Origin: Saccharopolyspora dendranthemae
GTDB taxonomy: Bacteria; Actinomycetota; Actinomycetes; Mycobacteriales; Pseudonocardiaceae
DNA: 64,000 nucleotides
NCBI RefSeq assembly: GCF_007829955.1
Contig: NZ_VIWX01000001.1
Location: 620,001-684,000 of the forward strand
Reading direction: 5' to 3'
Every line of letters begins with the position of its first letter. Positions within the stretch are counted from its first letter, which is position 1. Shown here piece after piece: positions 51,574-60,699 of the stretch. The notes under the pieces are model-generated. The model made no database searches. It was not told the DNA's origin and saw only the letters and a program-made list of their open reading frames with translations. Made by a program: the position numbers and the translations under genes.

Positions 51574-53168
51574 CGATCCTGCGATCCGCGCTGGACACCG
51601 GTTCCGGCGAGTACGCGGAGGCGGTCGAGTCGATGACCGGCAAGCTCGCCGAGGTCGAGGCCGCGCACGAGACGGCGGTCGCCGGTGGTGGCCCGTCGAA
51701 GGTGGAGCGCCACCGCGCACGCGGCAAGCTCACCGCGCGGGAACGCATCGAGCTGCTCCTCGACGAGGACTCGCCGTTCCTGGAGCTGTGCCCGCTGGCC
51801 GCGTGGGGCAGCGACTTCCAGGTGGGCGCCTCGGTGGTCACCGGCATCGGCGTCGTCGAGGGCGTCGAGTGCATGATCGTCGCGAACGACCCGACCGTGC
51901 GCGGAGGCACCAGCAATCCGTGGACGTTGCGCAAGTCGTTGCGCGCCAACGAGATCGTGGAGCGCAACCGGCTCCCGGTGATCTCCCTCGTCGAGTCCGG
52001 TGGAGCGGATCTGCCGACGCAGAAGGAGGTCTTCATCCCGGGCGGCGCGCTGTTCCGCGACCTCACCCGCCTGTCGGCGGCGGGGATTCCCACCATCGCG
52101 CTGGTCTTCGGCAATTCCACGGCGGGCGGCGCCTACATCCCGGGCATGTCGGACCACACGGTGATGGTCAAGGAGCGCTCGAAGGTGTTCCTCGGCGGTC
52201 CACCGCTGGTGAAGATGGCCACCGGCGAGGACTCCGATGACGAGTCGCTGGGCGGCGCCGACATGCACGCCGGGGTGTCCGGTCTGGCGGACCACTTCGC
52301 GCTCGACGAGCCCGACGCGCTGCGCATCGGCCGTTCCATCGTCAAACGCCTGAACTGGCGGAAGAAGGGACCGGCCCCTCGCGCGGAGGTCAGCGAACCG
52401 CTGCACTCCCCCGACGAGCTGCTGGGCGTGGTGCCCACGGACTTGAAGGTGCCGTTCGATCCGCGCGAGGTGATCGCCCGCATCGTCGACGGTTCCGACT
52501 TCGACGAGTTCAAACCCCGGTACGGGTCCAGTCTGGTCACCGGGTGGGCCGAGCTGCACGGCTACCCGGTCGGCATCCTCGCCAACGCGCGGGGCGTGCT
52601 GTTCTCCGAGGAGTCGCAGAAGGCGACCCAGTTCATCCAGCTGGCCAACCGCGCCGAGACGCCGCTGCTGTTCCTGCACAACACCACCGGCTACATGGTG
52701 GGTGCCGAGTACGAGCAGGGCGGCATCATCAAGCACGGTGCGATGATGATCAACGCGGTGTCCAACTCGAAGGTCCCGCACCTCTCGCTGCTGATGGGCG
52801 CCTCCTACGGCGCGGGGCACTACGGCATGTGCGGCAGGGCCTACGACCCCCGGTTCCTGTTCTCCTGGCCCAGCGCGAAATCCGCGGTGATGGGGCCTGC
52901 GCAGCTGGCCGGGGTGATCTCGATCGTCGGCCGCGCGGCCGCGGAGGCCAAGGGCCAGCCGTTCGACGAGGCCGGTGACGCGGCGATGCGCGAAGCCGTC
53001 GAGAACCAGATCGAAGCGGAGTCGTTGCCGATGTTCCTGTCCGGTCGGCTCTACGACGACGGCGTCATCGATCCGCGCGACACCCGGACGGTGCTGGGGA
53101 TGTGCCTGTCGGCGATCCACAACGCCCCGATCGAAGGCGCCGAGGGCTTCGGCGTCTTCCGGATGTGA
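51570..53168 (+). CDS. Acyl-CoA carboxylase carboxyltransferase (beta) subunit
   Basis: 532 aa. Two crotonase-like carboxyltransferase halves: [47 protein letters not shown] and, later, [39 protein letters not shown]-like sequence, with [27 protein letters not shown], the methylcrotonyl/geranyl-CoA type oxyanion region. It transfers CO2 from carboxybiotin to an unsaturated acyl-CoA. ATGA overlap with the preceding gene; 11 nt before the alpha subunit gene. Confidence 0.92.
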   Translation: [532 protein letters not shown]

Positions 53169-53179
53169 GGAGCCACGCG

Positions 53180-55174
53180 ATGATCACCCACGTTCTCGTC
53201 GCCAACCGAGGTGAGATCGCCCGGCGCGTCTTCGCCACGGCCCGCCGGATGGGCCTGTCCACGACCGCGGTCTTCTCCGACGCCGACGCCGCAGCACCCC
53301 ACACCGCCGAAGCCGACGTGGCCGTCCGGCTCCCCGGCGACACCCCCGCCGAGACGTACCTCCAAGCCGCGCAGCTGGTGCGGGCCGCGCGGTCGGCGGG
53401 CGCCGACGCGGTGCATCCCGGCTACGGCTTCCTCTCGGAGAACGCCGCGTTCGCCGAAGCCGTCATCGACGCCGGCCTGCGCTGGGTGGGTCCGCCGGTC
53501 AAGGCGATCGAATCGATGGGGTCCAAGGTCGAGGCCAAGGCGCTGATGTCGGACGCCGGGGTCCCGGTCCTGCCCGAGCTCGACCCGGCCACCGTCACCG
53601 AATCCGACCTCCCGGTACTGGTCAAGGCCTCCGCGGGCGGTGGCGGTCGCGGCATGCGGGTGGTCCGGACGCTCTCCGAGCTGCCCAGGCAGCTCGACGC
53701 CGCGCGCCGCGAAGCCGAATCGGCATTCGGCGATCCGGCCGTGTTCTGCGAGCGGTACCTGGAAACCGGCAGGCACATCGAGGTGCAGGTCCTGGCCGAC
53801 CAGCACGGGACGGTGTGGGCGCTGGGCGAGCGGGAGTGCTCGATCCAGCGCAGGCACCAGAAGGTCGTGGAGGAAGCCCCGTCCCCGCTGGTGGAGCGGA
53901 TCGGCCCGCAGATGCGCACGCGCCTGTTCGACGCGGCGCGGCTGGCCGCCTCCGCCATCGGCTACGAGGGCGCGGGCACGGTCGAGTTCCTCGCCGACGA
54001 GGCGGGCGAGTTCTACTTCCTGGAGATGAACACCCGTCTGCAGGTGGAGCACCCGGTCACCGAGAACACCACGGGCGTCGACCTGGTCCGGCTCCAGCTG
54101 CAGATCGCCGACGGATACGCACTGCCGCCGGAATCGCCTGCCTGCCACGGTCATTCGATCGAGGTCCGGCTCTACGCCGAAGATCCCGCACACGACTGGC
54201 GCCCCCAGAGCGGAACGCTGCGGCACCTCGAATTCCGCGGCACCGCAGCGGAGTTCGAGGTGCTCACGTCCCCGGGCGTGCGGCTGGACTCCGGTTTCCG
54301 CAGCGGTGACGCGGTGAGCATCCACTACGACCCGATGTTGGCCAAGGTCATCTCCTACGGCGACACCAGGGACGAGGCCGCCCGGCTGCTGGCCGCGAGC
54401 CTGTCCCGCGCGCAGGTCCACGGCCTGGTCACCAACCGCGACCTGCTCGTGCGGATCCTGCGGCACCCGGCGTTCCTGGCCGGCGACACCGACACGGCGT
54501 TCTTCGACCGGCACGGCCTGGACGCCCTCGCGCGACCGCTGGCTTCCGAGGACTCCGCGGATCTCGCCGCCGTGGCCGCGACCGTCGCTTCCGCTGCCGA
54601 GAACCGGCTCGCCGCAGGCGTCAACGCGCGGATCCCCTCCGGGTGGCGGAACCTGCCGTCGGTCCCGCAGACGAAGGTGCACACCTGCGGTGAGCGTGAG
54701 ATCGCGGTGTCCTACCTGGCGAAGCGCACCGGGTTCGAGTTCGTCGAGCACCCCGGTCTCGCGGTCGTCGAGGCCTCGCCGTCGCGGGTGGTGCTCGACG
54801 TCCCGTGTGAGAACGGCTCGCTCCGGCGGAGTTTCGGCATCGCCCGCTACGACGACCTGGTCTGCGTGGACTCCCCGCTGGGCCCGGTCTCGCTGGTGCG
54901 GCGACCGCGGTTCACCGACCCGGCGGAGCGGGTCGTGGAGGGATCGCTGCTGGCACCGATGCCGGGCAAGGTCATCCGGCTGGCCGCAAATGCCGGCGAC
55001 CGCGTCACCGCAGGACAGCCGATCCTGTGGCTGGAGGCGATGAAGATGGAGCACACCGTGGCCGCGCCCACCGACGGAGTGCTCGCAGAGCTGAACGTGA
55101 CCGAGGGACAGCAGGTCGAGGTGGGAACCGTGCTGGCCGTGGTCGACACCCCGGACTCCGAGGAGAGCCGATGA
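53180..55174 (+). CDS. Acyl-CoA carboxylase biotin carboxylase/BCCP (alpha) subunit
   Basis: 664 aa. The biotin-carboxylase part spans residues 1-~450 (LVANRGEIARRVFATARRMG, GYGFLSENAAFAEA, ATP loop KASAGGGGRGMRVV, MNTRLQVEHPVTE). A BT-like linker region follows, then a biotinyl domain with EAMKMEH near residue 620. With the preceding beta subunit it forms a methylcrotonyl/geranyl-CoA-type carboxylase. A separate 386-aa dehydrogenase gene follows with an ATGA overlap. Confidence 0.93.
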   Translation: MITHVLVANRGEIARRVFATARRMGLSTTAVFSDADAAAPHTAEADVAVRLPGDTPAETYLQAAQLVRAARSAGADAVHPGYGFLSENAAFAEAVIDAGLRWVGPPVKAIESMGSKVEAKALMSDAGVPVLPELDPATVTESDLPVLVKASAGGGGRGMRVVRTLSELPRQLDAARREAESAFGDPAVFCERYLETGRHIEVQVLADQHGTVWALGERECSIQRRHQKVVEEAPSPLVERIGPQMRTRLFDAARLAASAIGYEGAGTVEFLADEAGEFYFLEMNTRLQVEHPVTENTTGVDLVRLQLQIADGYALPPESPACHGHSIEVRLYAEDPAHDWRPQSGTLRHLEFRGTAAEFEVLTSPGVRLDSGFRSGDAVSIHYDPMLAKVISYGDTRDEAARLLAASLSRAQVHGLVTNRDLLVRILRHPAFLAGDTDTAFFDRHGLDALARPLASEDSADLAAVAATVASAAENRLAAGVNARIPSGWRNLPSVPQTKVHTCGEREIAVSYLAKRTGFEFVEHPGLAVVEASPSRVVLDVPCENGSLRRSFGIARYDDLVCVDSPLGPVSLVRRPRFTDPAERVVEGSLLAPMPGKVIRLAANAGDRVTAGQPILWLEAMKMEHTVAAPTDGVLAELNVTEGQQVEVGTVLAVVDTPDSEESR

Positions 55175-56331
55175 GCTTCATCGAAACCGACGAGCAGAAG
55201 GAGCTGCGGGCCTCCGTCGCCAAGCTCGCCCAGCGCTACAACCACGTCGACTACGTGCTGCCGAAGGCGCGGAAGCAGGAGCCGCTGACCGAGCTCTGGG
55301 CGGAGGCGGGCAGGCTCGGCTTCCTCGGCGTCAACATCCCCGAGGAGTACGGCGGGGGCGGCGCCGGGATCTACGAACTCGCGCTGGTGCAGGAGGAGCT
55401 CTCCGCCGAGGGCGCCGGGTTGTTGCTGGTGGTGGTCTCGCCCGCGATCTGCGGCACCATCATCAGCAAGTACGGCACGCCGGAGCAGAAGCAGCGCTGG
55501 CTCCCGGGCCTCGCCGACGCCAGCACCACGATGGTCTTCGCCATCACCGAACCCGGTGCCGGATCGAACTCGCACCACATCAGCACCACCGCGCGGCGCG
55601 ACGGCGCGGACTGGGTCCTCAACGGCCAGAAGGTGTTCATCTCCGGCGTCGACCAGGCCGACGCCGTGCTCGTCGTCGCGCGCACCGAGGACGCGGCGAC
55701 CGGCAAGCTCAAGCCCGCGCTGTTCGTCGTGCCCACCGATTCTCCGAACTTCGTCGCGCATCCGATGGAGATGGACATCATCGCCCCGGACCGGCAGTTC
55801 ACGCTGTTCCTCGACGACGTGCGGCTTCCCGCCGACGCCCTCGTCGGTGAGGAGGACGCGGCGCTGATGCAGCTGTTCTCCGGTCTCAACCCGGAGCGCA
55901 TCCTCGGCGCGGCGCTGTCGACCGGCATGGGTCGCTACGCGCTGTCCCGGGCCGTGGCCTACGCCAACCAGCGGCAGGTCTGGAAGACGCCGATCGGCGC
56001 GCACCAGGGCATCGCGCACCCGCTGGCTCAGCACAAGATCGAGGTGGAGCTGGCGAAGGTGATGATGCAGAAGGCCGCCACCCTCTACGACGCCGGGCAG
56101 GACATGGAGGCCGCGGAGGCGGCGAACATGGCCAAGTACGCCGCGGCCGAGGCGAGCATCGCCGCGCTGGACCGGGCCATCCAGACCCACGGCGGTTCCG
56201 GCCTGACCGCCGAGCACGGTCTGGCCGCCATGCTCGGTGCCGCGCGCATCGCCCGCGTCGCCCCGGTCAGCCGTGAAATGATCCTGAACTACGTCGCCCA
56301 GCACAGCCTGGGCCTGCCGAAGTCGTACTGA
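55171..56331 (+). CDS. Acyl-CoA dehydrogenase (second)
   Basis: 386 aa, paralogous to the dehydrogenase upstream but only distantly similar. FITDEQ-type N-terminus (MSFIETDEQKELRASVAKLA), FAITEPGAGSNSHHISTTA, VLNGQKVFISGVDQAD, QVWKTPIGAHQGIAHPLAQHKIE and TAEHGLAAMLGAARIARVAPVSREMILNY. The C-terminus lacks the usual GTTEI loop, having APVSREMI in that place. Acts on another acyl-CoA of the same pathway. Confidence 0.92.
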   Translation: MSFIETDEQKELRASVAKLAQRYNHVDYVLPKARKQEPLTELWAEAGRLGFLGVNIPEEYGGGGAGIYELALVQEELSAEGAGLLLVVVSPAICGTIISKYGTPEQKQRWLPGLADASTTMVFAITEPGAGSNSHHISTTARRDGADWVLNGQKVFISGVDQADAVLVVARTEDAATGKLKPALFVVPTDSPNFVAHPMEMDIIAPDRQFTLFLDDVRLPADALVGEEDAALMQLFSGLNPERILGAALSTGMGRYALSRAVAYANQRQVWKTPIGAHQGIAHPLAQHKIEVELAKVMMQKAATLYDAGQDMEAAEAANMAKYAAAEASIAALDRAIQTHGGSGLTAEHGLAAMLGAARIARVAPVSREMILNYVAQHSLGLPKSY

Positions 56332-56386
56332 GCGGCGCCGACCCGGCCGGGGACGGTGCGAGCTGCCAGAGCGGGGGACCACGGAG

Positions 56387-56989
56387 ATGACGTCGCGCGA
56401 GCCGAAGCAGGACCGCAGCCGAGCGACGCGGCAACGCCTGCTGGAGGCCACCATCGACTGCCTCGCGACCCAGGGCTGGGACGCGACGACGGTCACGGCC
56501 GCCGCCCAGCGGGCCGGGGTGTCGCGCGGCGCGGCGCAGCACCACTTCCCGGCTCGCGAGGACCTCATCACCGCTGCCCTGGAGCACATGTTCAACGCGC
56601 GGATGTCGGAGATCCGCGCGGAGAGCACGCAGCTGCCCGAAGGCCCCGGCCGGACCGAGTACGTGGTCTCCCGGGTCGTCGACTACTACACGGGAGACCT
56701 GTTCAAAGCCGCTCTCCAGGTCTGGACGGCAGCGGCCGCGGACCCGGGCCTGCGGGAACGGATCGTCCCGCTGGAAGCGAAGTTCGGCCGCACGGTGCAT
56801 CAGGTCGCCATCGAGATGCTCGGCGCGGACGACTCCGACCCCACCACTCGGCGCCTCGTCCAGGCCACCCTCGACCTGGCCCGCGGTCTCGGCCTGGCCG
56901 ACGTCCTCACCGACGACTCCCCCCGCCGCAAGAACATCGTCGCCCAATGGGCGACCACCCTCACCCACTCCCTGCCCAGAACCCCATGA
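56387..56989 (+). CDS. TetR-family regulator of the acyl-CoA operon
   Basis: 200 aa. HTH: RQRLLEATIDCLATQGWDATTVTAAAQRAGVSRGAAQHHFPAREDLI. The C-terminal ligand domain resembles the TetR_C_33-like group. It lies 55 nt after the last enzyme gene, same strand, so it probably represses the operon and binds an acyl-CoA intermediate. Confidence 0.9.
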   Translation: MTSREPKQDRSRATRQRLLEATIDCLATQGWDATTVTAAAQRAGVSRGAAQHHFPAREDLITAALEHMFNARMSEIRAESTQLPEGPGRTEYVVSRVVDYYTGDLFKAALQVWTAAAADPGLRERIVPLEAKFGRTVHQVAIEMLGADDSDPTTRRLVQATLDLARGLGLADVLTDDSPRRKNIVAQWATTLTHSLPRTP

Positions 56990-57001
56990 CATCACGGCCC
57001 C

Positions 57002-58108
57002 TCAACCAGAGCCGCACACGGCCCGAACCACGTCGAGCCGAGCGGCCGTCCGCGCCGACGGCATGATCTCGGCGTGCTGCTGCGCGCGGTCGAGAGCGTC
57101 CCGGGCGGCATCCAGATCCCCGGCTCGTGCGTGGGATTCGGCGAGCCACGACGAGTAGAGCGCGACCTCCCGAGCGTGATCCGGCGGGTAGTGGGCGATC
57201 GCCCGCGCCAGCAACGGCTCGGCATCAGCCGGCCGACCCAGTTCGATCATGCAGCGACCCGCCATGACATCGATCTCCGAACGATCCAGCCAGTAGACCC
57301 ACTCCGGCTCGCTACCACTCCCGCCGCGCCGCTCGTACGCCTCGTCCACCGCATCCAACGCTCGCCAGGTACCGGTGACGTCAGCGGCTCTCACCGATGC
57401 CCAAGCAACCCTCTCCAGGAACAACGCGCGAACGACCGGCGTGGCGCCCACAGTGCCCAGCGCCGCCGTGCGGGCGAGCAGGACCGCGTCGCGCGGGTCC
57501 CCGACGTTCGCGATCTGGTAGCTCAAGCTCGACAACAGCTGCGCACCGAGCACGCGGTCCGAGGCTTCCCCCGCAGCTCCCACGCCGGAGACGTAGAACC
57601 GCTGTGCTTCGGCGTGACGCCCGGCGTCGCTGGCGATCCAACCTGCCAGTTGGGCCAGCTCGCCGACAGCGGTGAACAACCGCCGACCGACCCGCTCCGA
57701 GAAGCTGGCCGAACGGACCAGCCCCTCGGCGTCCGCCAACTCACGGGACACGGCGGGCAGGAGGTCCCGGCACGCCACGACGTCGTCGAGATGCCGGAGC
57801 TCGACCACGCGCCTCTCCAGCTCGGTCGCCAGCTCCGCACCCACCCGTCGCCCCGCCCGCACCTGCACGACCACCGGCGACTCGCCCACGAGCCATTCGT
57901 GCGCGAGCCGCACCGGGTCAGCCGGTGCAGGCCGCAACGGGACACCGAGAACCTGCTCGTAGGCATCGGCCACATCCGCTGCCACGGGCCGTTTCCCGGT
58001 CTCGACCATGCTCAGGTAGGACTTCGCGAAGTGGGTTCGCCGCGCCAGCCCGCACAGGCTCAGCCCAGCCGCTTCCCGGACCGCCCTGAGATCCGCACCC
58101 GTCGCCAT
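57002..58108 (-). CDS. XRE-family regulator with TPR-like C-terminus
   Basis: 368 aa. N-terminal HTH (LRAVREAAGLSLCGLARRTHFAKSYLSMVETGKRPV). The remaining ~290 aa are helical with TPR-like repeats (AEPLLARAIAHYPPDHAREVALYSSWLAESHARAGDLDAARDALDRAQQ). This architecture is common in Pseudonocardiaceae, where it often pairs with a small divergent gene; here a small Cys-rich protein gene lies divergently 157 nt away. Confidence 0.88.
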   Translation of the reverse strand: MATGADLRAVREAAGLSLCGLARRTHFAKSYLSMVETGKRPVAADVADAYEQVLGVPLRPAPADPVRLAHEWLVGESPVVVQVRAGRRVGAELATELERRVVELRHLDDVVACRDLLPAVSRELADAEGLVRSASFSERVGRRLFTAVGELAQLAGWIASDAGRHAEAQRFYVSGVGAAGEASDRVLGAQLLSSLSYQIANVGDPRDAVLLARTAALGTVGATPVVRALFLERVAWASVRAADVTGTWRALDAVDEAYERRGGSGSEPEWVYWLDRSEIDVMAGRCMIELGRPADAEPLLARAIAHYPPDHAREVALYSSWLAESHARAGDLDAARDALDRAQQHAEIMPSARTAARLDVVRAVCGSG

Positions 58109-58265
58109 GCCCCACCCCCGCTGCGAACGCCTGTGAACGGCCGGAGCCTATCGATCACCGTCAGTCATCCCGACACTACTCATGGAAGTTGCCGCTGATC
58201 GTCGTCCGGAAGTCACTGCTCCGCGGCAGCTTCGGAATCCACCGAGCGCAGGGATGAGGTTTCGC

Positions 58266-58499
58266 ATGACAGCGGGAAGAGCGTGGTTGCGCTACTTCTG
58301 GCGCCCGGTGCCGGACGCCACCAGCCACTACGGCCTGGTCCGGCATGCCTTCCTCGGGAACAGCGCGGACGCCGGCCCGTCGGCGACCTCTGCTTGCGAA
58401 GGCGTTTTCGCGTTGGCCAGCCCCTCGGAGTTCGACTGGATCCATGCCCCGACCTGCGCGGACTGCAACGAGGCCTTGAAGAACGCGAAAGGCCCGTGA
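58266..58499 (+). CDS. Small Cys/His-rich (zinc-finger-like) protein
   Basis: 77 aa from ATG 58266 with GAGG 6 nt upstream (ATG 58254 is an alternative). Sequence features: WRPVPDATSHYGLVRHAFLG, SACEGVF and the C-terminal CADCNEAL knuckle, so Cys/His spacing suggests zinc binding. Such short proteins beside XRE regulators are frequent in this family of actinomycetes and are of unknown function. A terminator overlaps its stop codon. Confidence 0.65.
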   Translation: MTAGRAWLRYFWRPVPDATSHYGLVRHAFLGNSADAGPSATSACEGVFALASPSEFDWIHAPTCADCNEALKNAKGP

Positions 58500-58523
58500 C
58501 TCCGGTTTCGCGAGTCACGGGCC
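58491..58523 (+). terminator. Terminator after the small Cys-rich gene
   Basis: GGCCCGTGACTC (58491-58502) and GAGTCACGGGCC (58512-58523) form a perfect 12-bp stem with a 9-nt loop; the TGA stop is inside the left arm. Confidence 0.7.
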
Positions 58524-58593
58524 TGGGAACTGTTGAGGGATGCGGCGGAGCCGTTGTTTCAGGTGTGGGACTCAGCCGGCACCGCCGCGGGTT

Positions 58594-58678
58594 CTGAGCG
58601 CCTTCGTGGCGAGTACGCCGGGACGCCTCGTATTGGCATACTCAAGGAGCGGCGCACGGAGTCCACGAAGGCGCTCAG
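58594..58678. repeat. 16-bp perfect inverted repeat
   Basis: CTGAGCGCCTTCGTGG (58594-58609) is exactly inverted as CCACGAAGGCGCTCAG (58663-58678) with 53 nt between. It lies in the intergenic region between convergent genes. A mobile-element remnant, small RNA or bidirectional terminator is possible. Confidence 0.75.
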
Positions 58679-58740
58679 GTTCCGCCACCCGCACCGCCAC
58701 GCACAGCAGCTCACCAACAGCTCCGGTCGTGGGGCGTCCG

Positions 58741-59196
58741 TTACGGGACGACCTGGACCTCGTCGCCGACCTGGAGCTTGTCGAAGAAGACCTCCGAGGA
58801 CTTCTTCGACAGGTGGAGGCAGCCCGCGGAACGCTCGGTCAGGCTGCCCTGGTGGAACGCCACACCGGTGTTGGTGAAGAACACCGAGTTCGGCATCGGG
58901 GCGTCGAACTCCTTGCTGTGGTGGTCCTTGTCCTTCCACGTCACGTGGAAGACGCCGGCCGGCGTGGGCGTCTCGGGACGTCCACCGAGCGCCGAGGCCT
59001 CGCCGTAGTAGACCTCACCGGCCCGGATCAGCCACGCGCGGTTGGCCGACAGGCTCACGCACGCGTGCGCGGTCGCCGTGCACGGCGTTCCCGGGACGAG
59101 TTCCGGTGCGGCCGGTTCTGCTGCGGCGCTGGCCGCGCCGAGCGGCAGAACGGCGGCCGCAGCGGTCACCGACACCATCGCGATCCTGCTTAACAT
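58741..59196 (-). CDS. Secreted L,D-transpeptidase (YkuD domain)
   Basis: 151 aa. Signal peptide LSRIAMVSVTAAAAVLPLGAASA, then a minimal YkuD domain: NRAWLIRAGEVYYGE, TPAGVFHVTWKDKDHHSKEFDAPMPNS and the catalytic H-x-S/C motif FHQGSLTERSAGCLHL (His and nucleophilic Cys). It would form or exchange 3,3 cross-links, or attach protein, in peptidoglycan. Codon 2 is TTA. An in-frame ATG at 59208 with AGGTGG upstream is an alternative start. Confidence 0.82.
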   Translation of the reverse strand: MLSRIAMVSVTAAAAVLPLGAASAAAEPAAPELVPGTPCTATAHACVSLSANRAWLIRAGEVYYGEASALGGRPETPTPAGVFHVTWKDKDHHSKEFDAPMPNSVFFTNTGVAFHQGSLTERSAGCLHLSKKSSEVFFDKLQVGDEVQVVP

Positions 59197-59358
59197 GGGT
59201 TCTCCCATCGTTGTCCACCTCGCCCGGAACCACCGGTTCACGCGAGGAAGGGACCAGGAACCTGGCTTTCAGTGATCATGACGACACGGACTGTAGCGGA
59301 ACGGGTCTCCGTCCCGAGGCCGAATTCCTGAAAACCACCCGGGACGCGCAATCCCGCA

Positions 59359-60393
59359 TCAGCCGGCGACGCGACGCACCGAGTTGATCTCGCCCATGTA
59401 CTCGACCTCTTCGACGCTGACCGTCTGCCCCTCGGTCGGAGCGTGGACCATCTTGCCGTTGCCGATGTAGATGCCGTCGTGGCTGGCGGAGCTGTAGAAG
59501 AAGATGATGTCGCCGGGCTTCATCTCCGACTGCGACACCGAACGCCCCACCGACACCTGCGAACGCGTCGAACCCGGCAGATCGACCCCGGCCTGCTTGT
59601 AGGCGTACTGCACCAGGCCGGAGCAGTCGAACTGCGAGGGTCCCTTGGCGCCGTACACGTACGGGGAGCCCTGCTTGTTCAGCGCGGCGTTGACCGCCTT
59701 GATCGCGGCACCGGAACCGGCGAGCTGCCCGACGGTGCTCTTCACGCCCGACAGGATCCCCTTGTCCTTCTCGCTGAGGTCGTTGTACTGCTCCTTGACC
59801 TTGGCGACCTGCGCGTCCATCTCCTTCTTGCGGCCCTCGATGTCGCCTTCCAGCCGCGCGGCGTCCGCCTCGGCCTTCTCGGCACCGGCGCGCGCGTCGA
59901 AGGCTTGCCTGCGGGCACCCTCGGCGCGGTGGGTGGCGTCGGAGAAGGCGCGCACCGACTCGGAGTTGTGCTGCGCCATCAGGTCGAGCGTGGAGGCGCG
60001 GTCCAGGAACGCGTCCGGGTTCTCGCTGTCGAGCACCGCCGCGATCGAGTTCATCTGCGAACCCTTGTAGGAGGCCTTGCTCAGCCGGTCGACCTTCCCG
60101 CGCAGCTGCTCCTCCTGCACGCGCGCCTCGCCCGCGACCCGGTCGGCCTGCTGGGCTTCGGCGTTGAACCGGTCGAGGTCGTTGCGCTTGGCGGTGTGAT
60201 CGTCCTGCGCCTTCTTGTAGTCCTCGGTGAGCACTTCCGCCTGCTTGGACAGCTCGCGCAGCTTCTGCGCGGCCTGCGAGGCCTCGCCCGATTCGGGCTC
60301 GGCGGTGGCGGGCGTGCTTCCGAGCACCACGGTGGACAGCGCTGCAGCCGCCACCAGCGCGGTGCGTCGCGGAGCGGGGTTGGCGTTCGACAT
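59359..60393 (-). CDS. Secreted NlpC/P60 endopeptidase with coiled coil
   Basis: 344 aa. Signal peptide (RRTALVAAAALSTVVLGSTPATA), a long coiled coil (residues ~35-220, rich in Ala/Glu/Lys/Arg) and a C-terminal NlpC/P60 domain: QFDCSGLVQYAYKQAG (Cys nucleophile), GDIIFFYSSASHDGIYIGNGKMVHAP (His pair). RipA-like enzymes cut peptidoglycan stem peptides at division. AAGGAG lies about 12 nt before the ATG. Confidence 0.9.
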   Translation of the reverse strand: MSNANPAPRRTALVAAAALSTVVLGSTPATAEPESGEASQAAQKLRELSKQAEVLTEDYKKAQDDHTAKRNDLDRFNAEAQQADRVAGEARVQEEQLRGKVDRLSKASYKGSQMNSIAAVLDSENPDAFLDRASTLDLMAQHNSESVRAFSDATHRAEGARRQAFDARAGAEKAEADAARLEGDIEGRKKEMDAQVAKVKEQYNDLSEKDKGILSGVKSTVGQLAGSGAAIKAVNAALNKQGSPYVYGAKGPSQFDCSGLVQYAYKQAGVDLPGSTRSQVSVGRSVSQSEMKPGDIIFFYSSASHDGIYIGNGKMVHAPTEGQTVSVEEVEYMGEINSVRRVAG

Positions 60394-60430
60394 GAGAGCC
60401 GATCACTCCTTCGAGTGGGGACTGCGGCAA

Positions 60431-60488
60431 TGGGCGGTCACCCTAGATCCCCGCCGCAGCACCTCCGAGACCCGGGCGTGACCGCCCA
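60431..60488. repeat. 11-bp inverted repeat in the nlpC/P60 leader
   Basis: TGGGCGGTCAC (60431-60441) pairs with GTGACCGCCCA (60478-60488), 36 nt apart, just upstream of the NlpC/P60 gene. It could fold in its mRNA leader or be an operator. It did not fit the ydaO/c-di-AMP riboswitch consensus. The rest of 60394-60699 shows no gene. Confidence 0.5.
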
Positions 60489-60699
60489 ACGGGGTCGTGC
60501 GCAGGATGTATTGCTGAAACGGCGGGCTTTCGTCCGGCTCTCGACCACCGCTGGCAGATCGTGATCCTTCGCACCGCTGGAACCGGCTAACGCTCGCCGC
60601 CCCGGGAACGACATGCCGCGGCGTCCGGCGCAACGCGACGCGGCATTCCGACGCCGCGGATGCAGCGCTCGGCCGAGAGTCGTTGCGTAGTCCCGCCAA

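Noticed and set aside
58594-58678. CRISPR-like repeat
   Set aside because: Only one inverted pair, not direct repeats with spacers.
60394-60699. ydaO (c-di-AMP) riboswitch upstream of NlpC/P60
   Set aside because: The characteristic GGGUGAAUC and CCGAAUCCGUCAG-type segments are absent; only a plain inverted repeat is seen.
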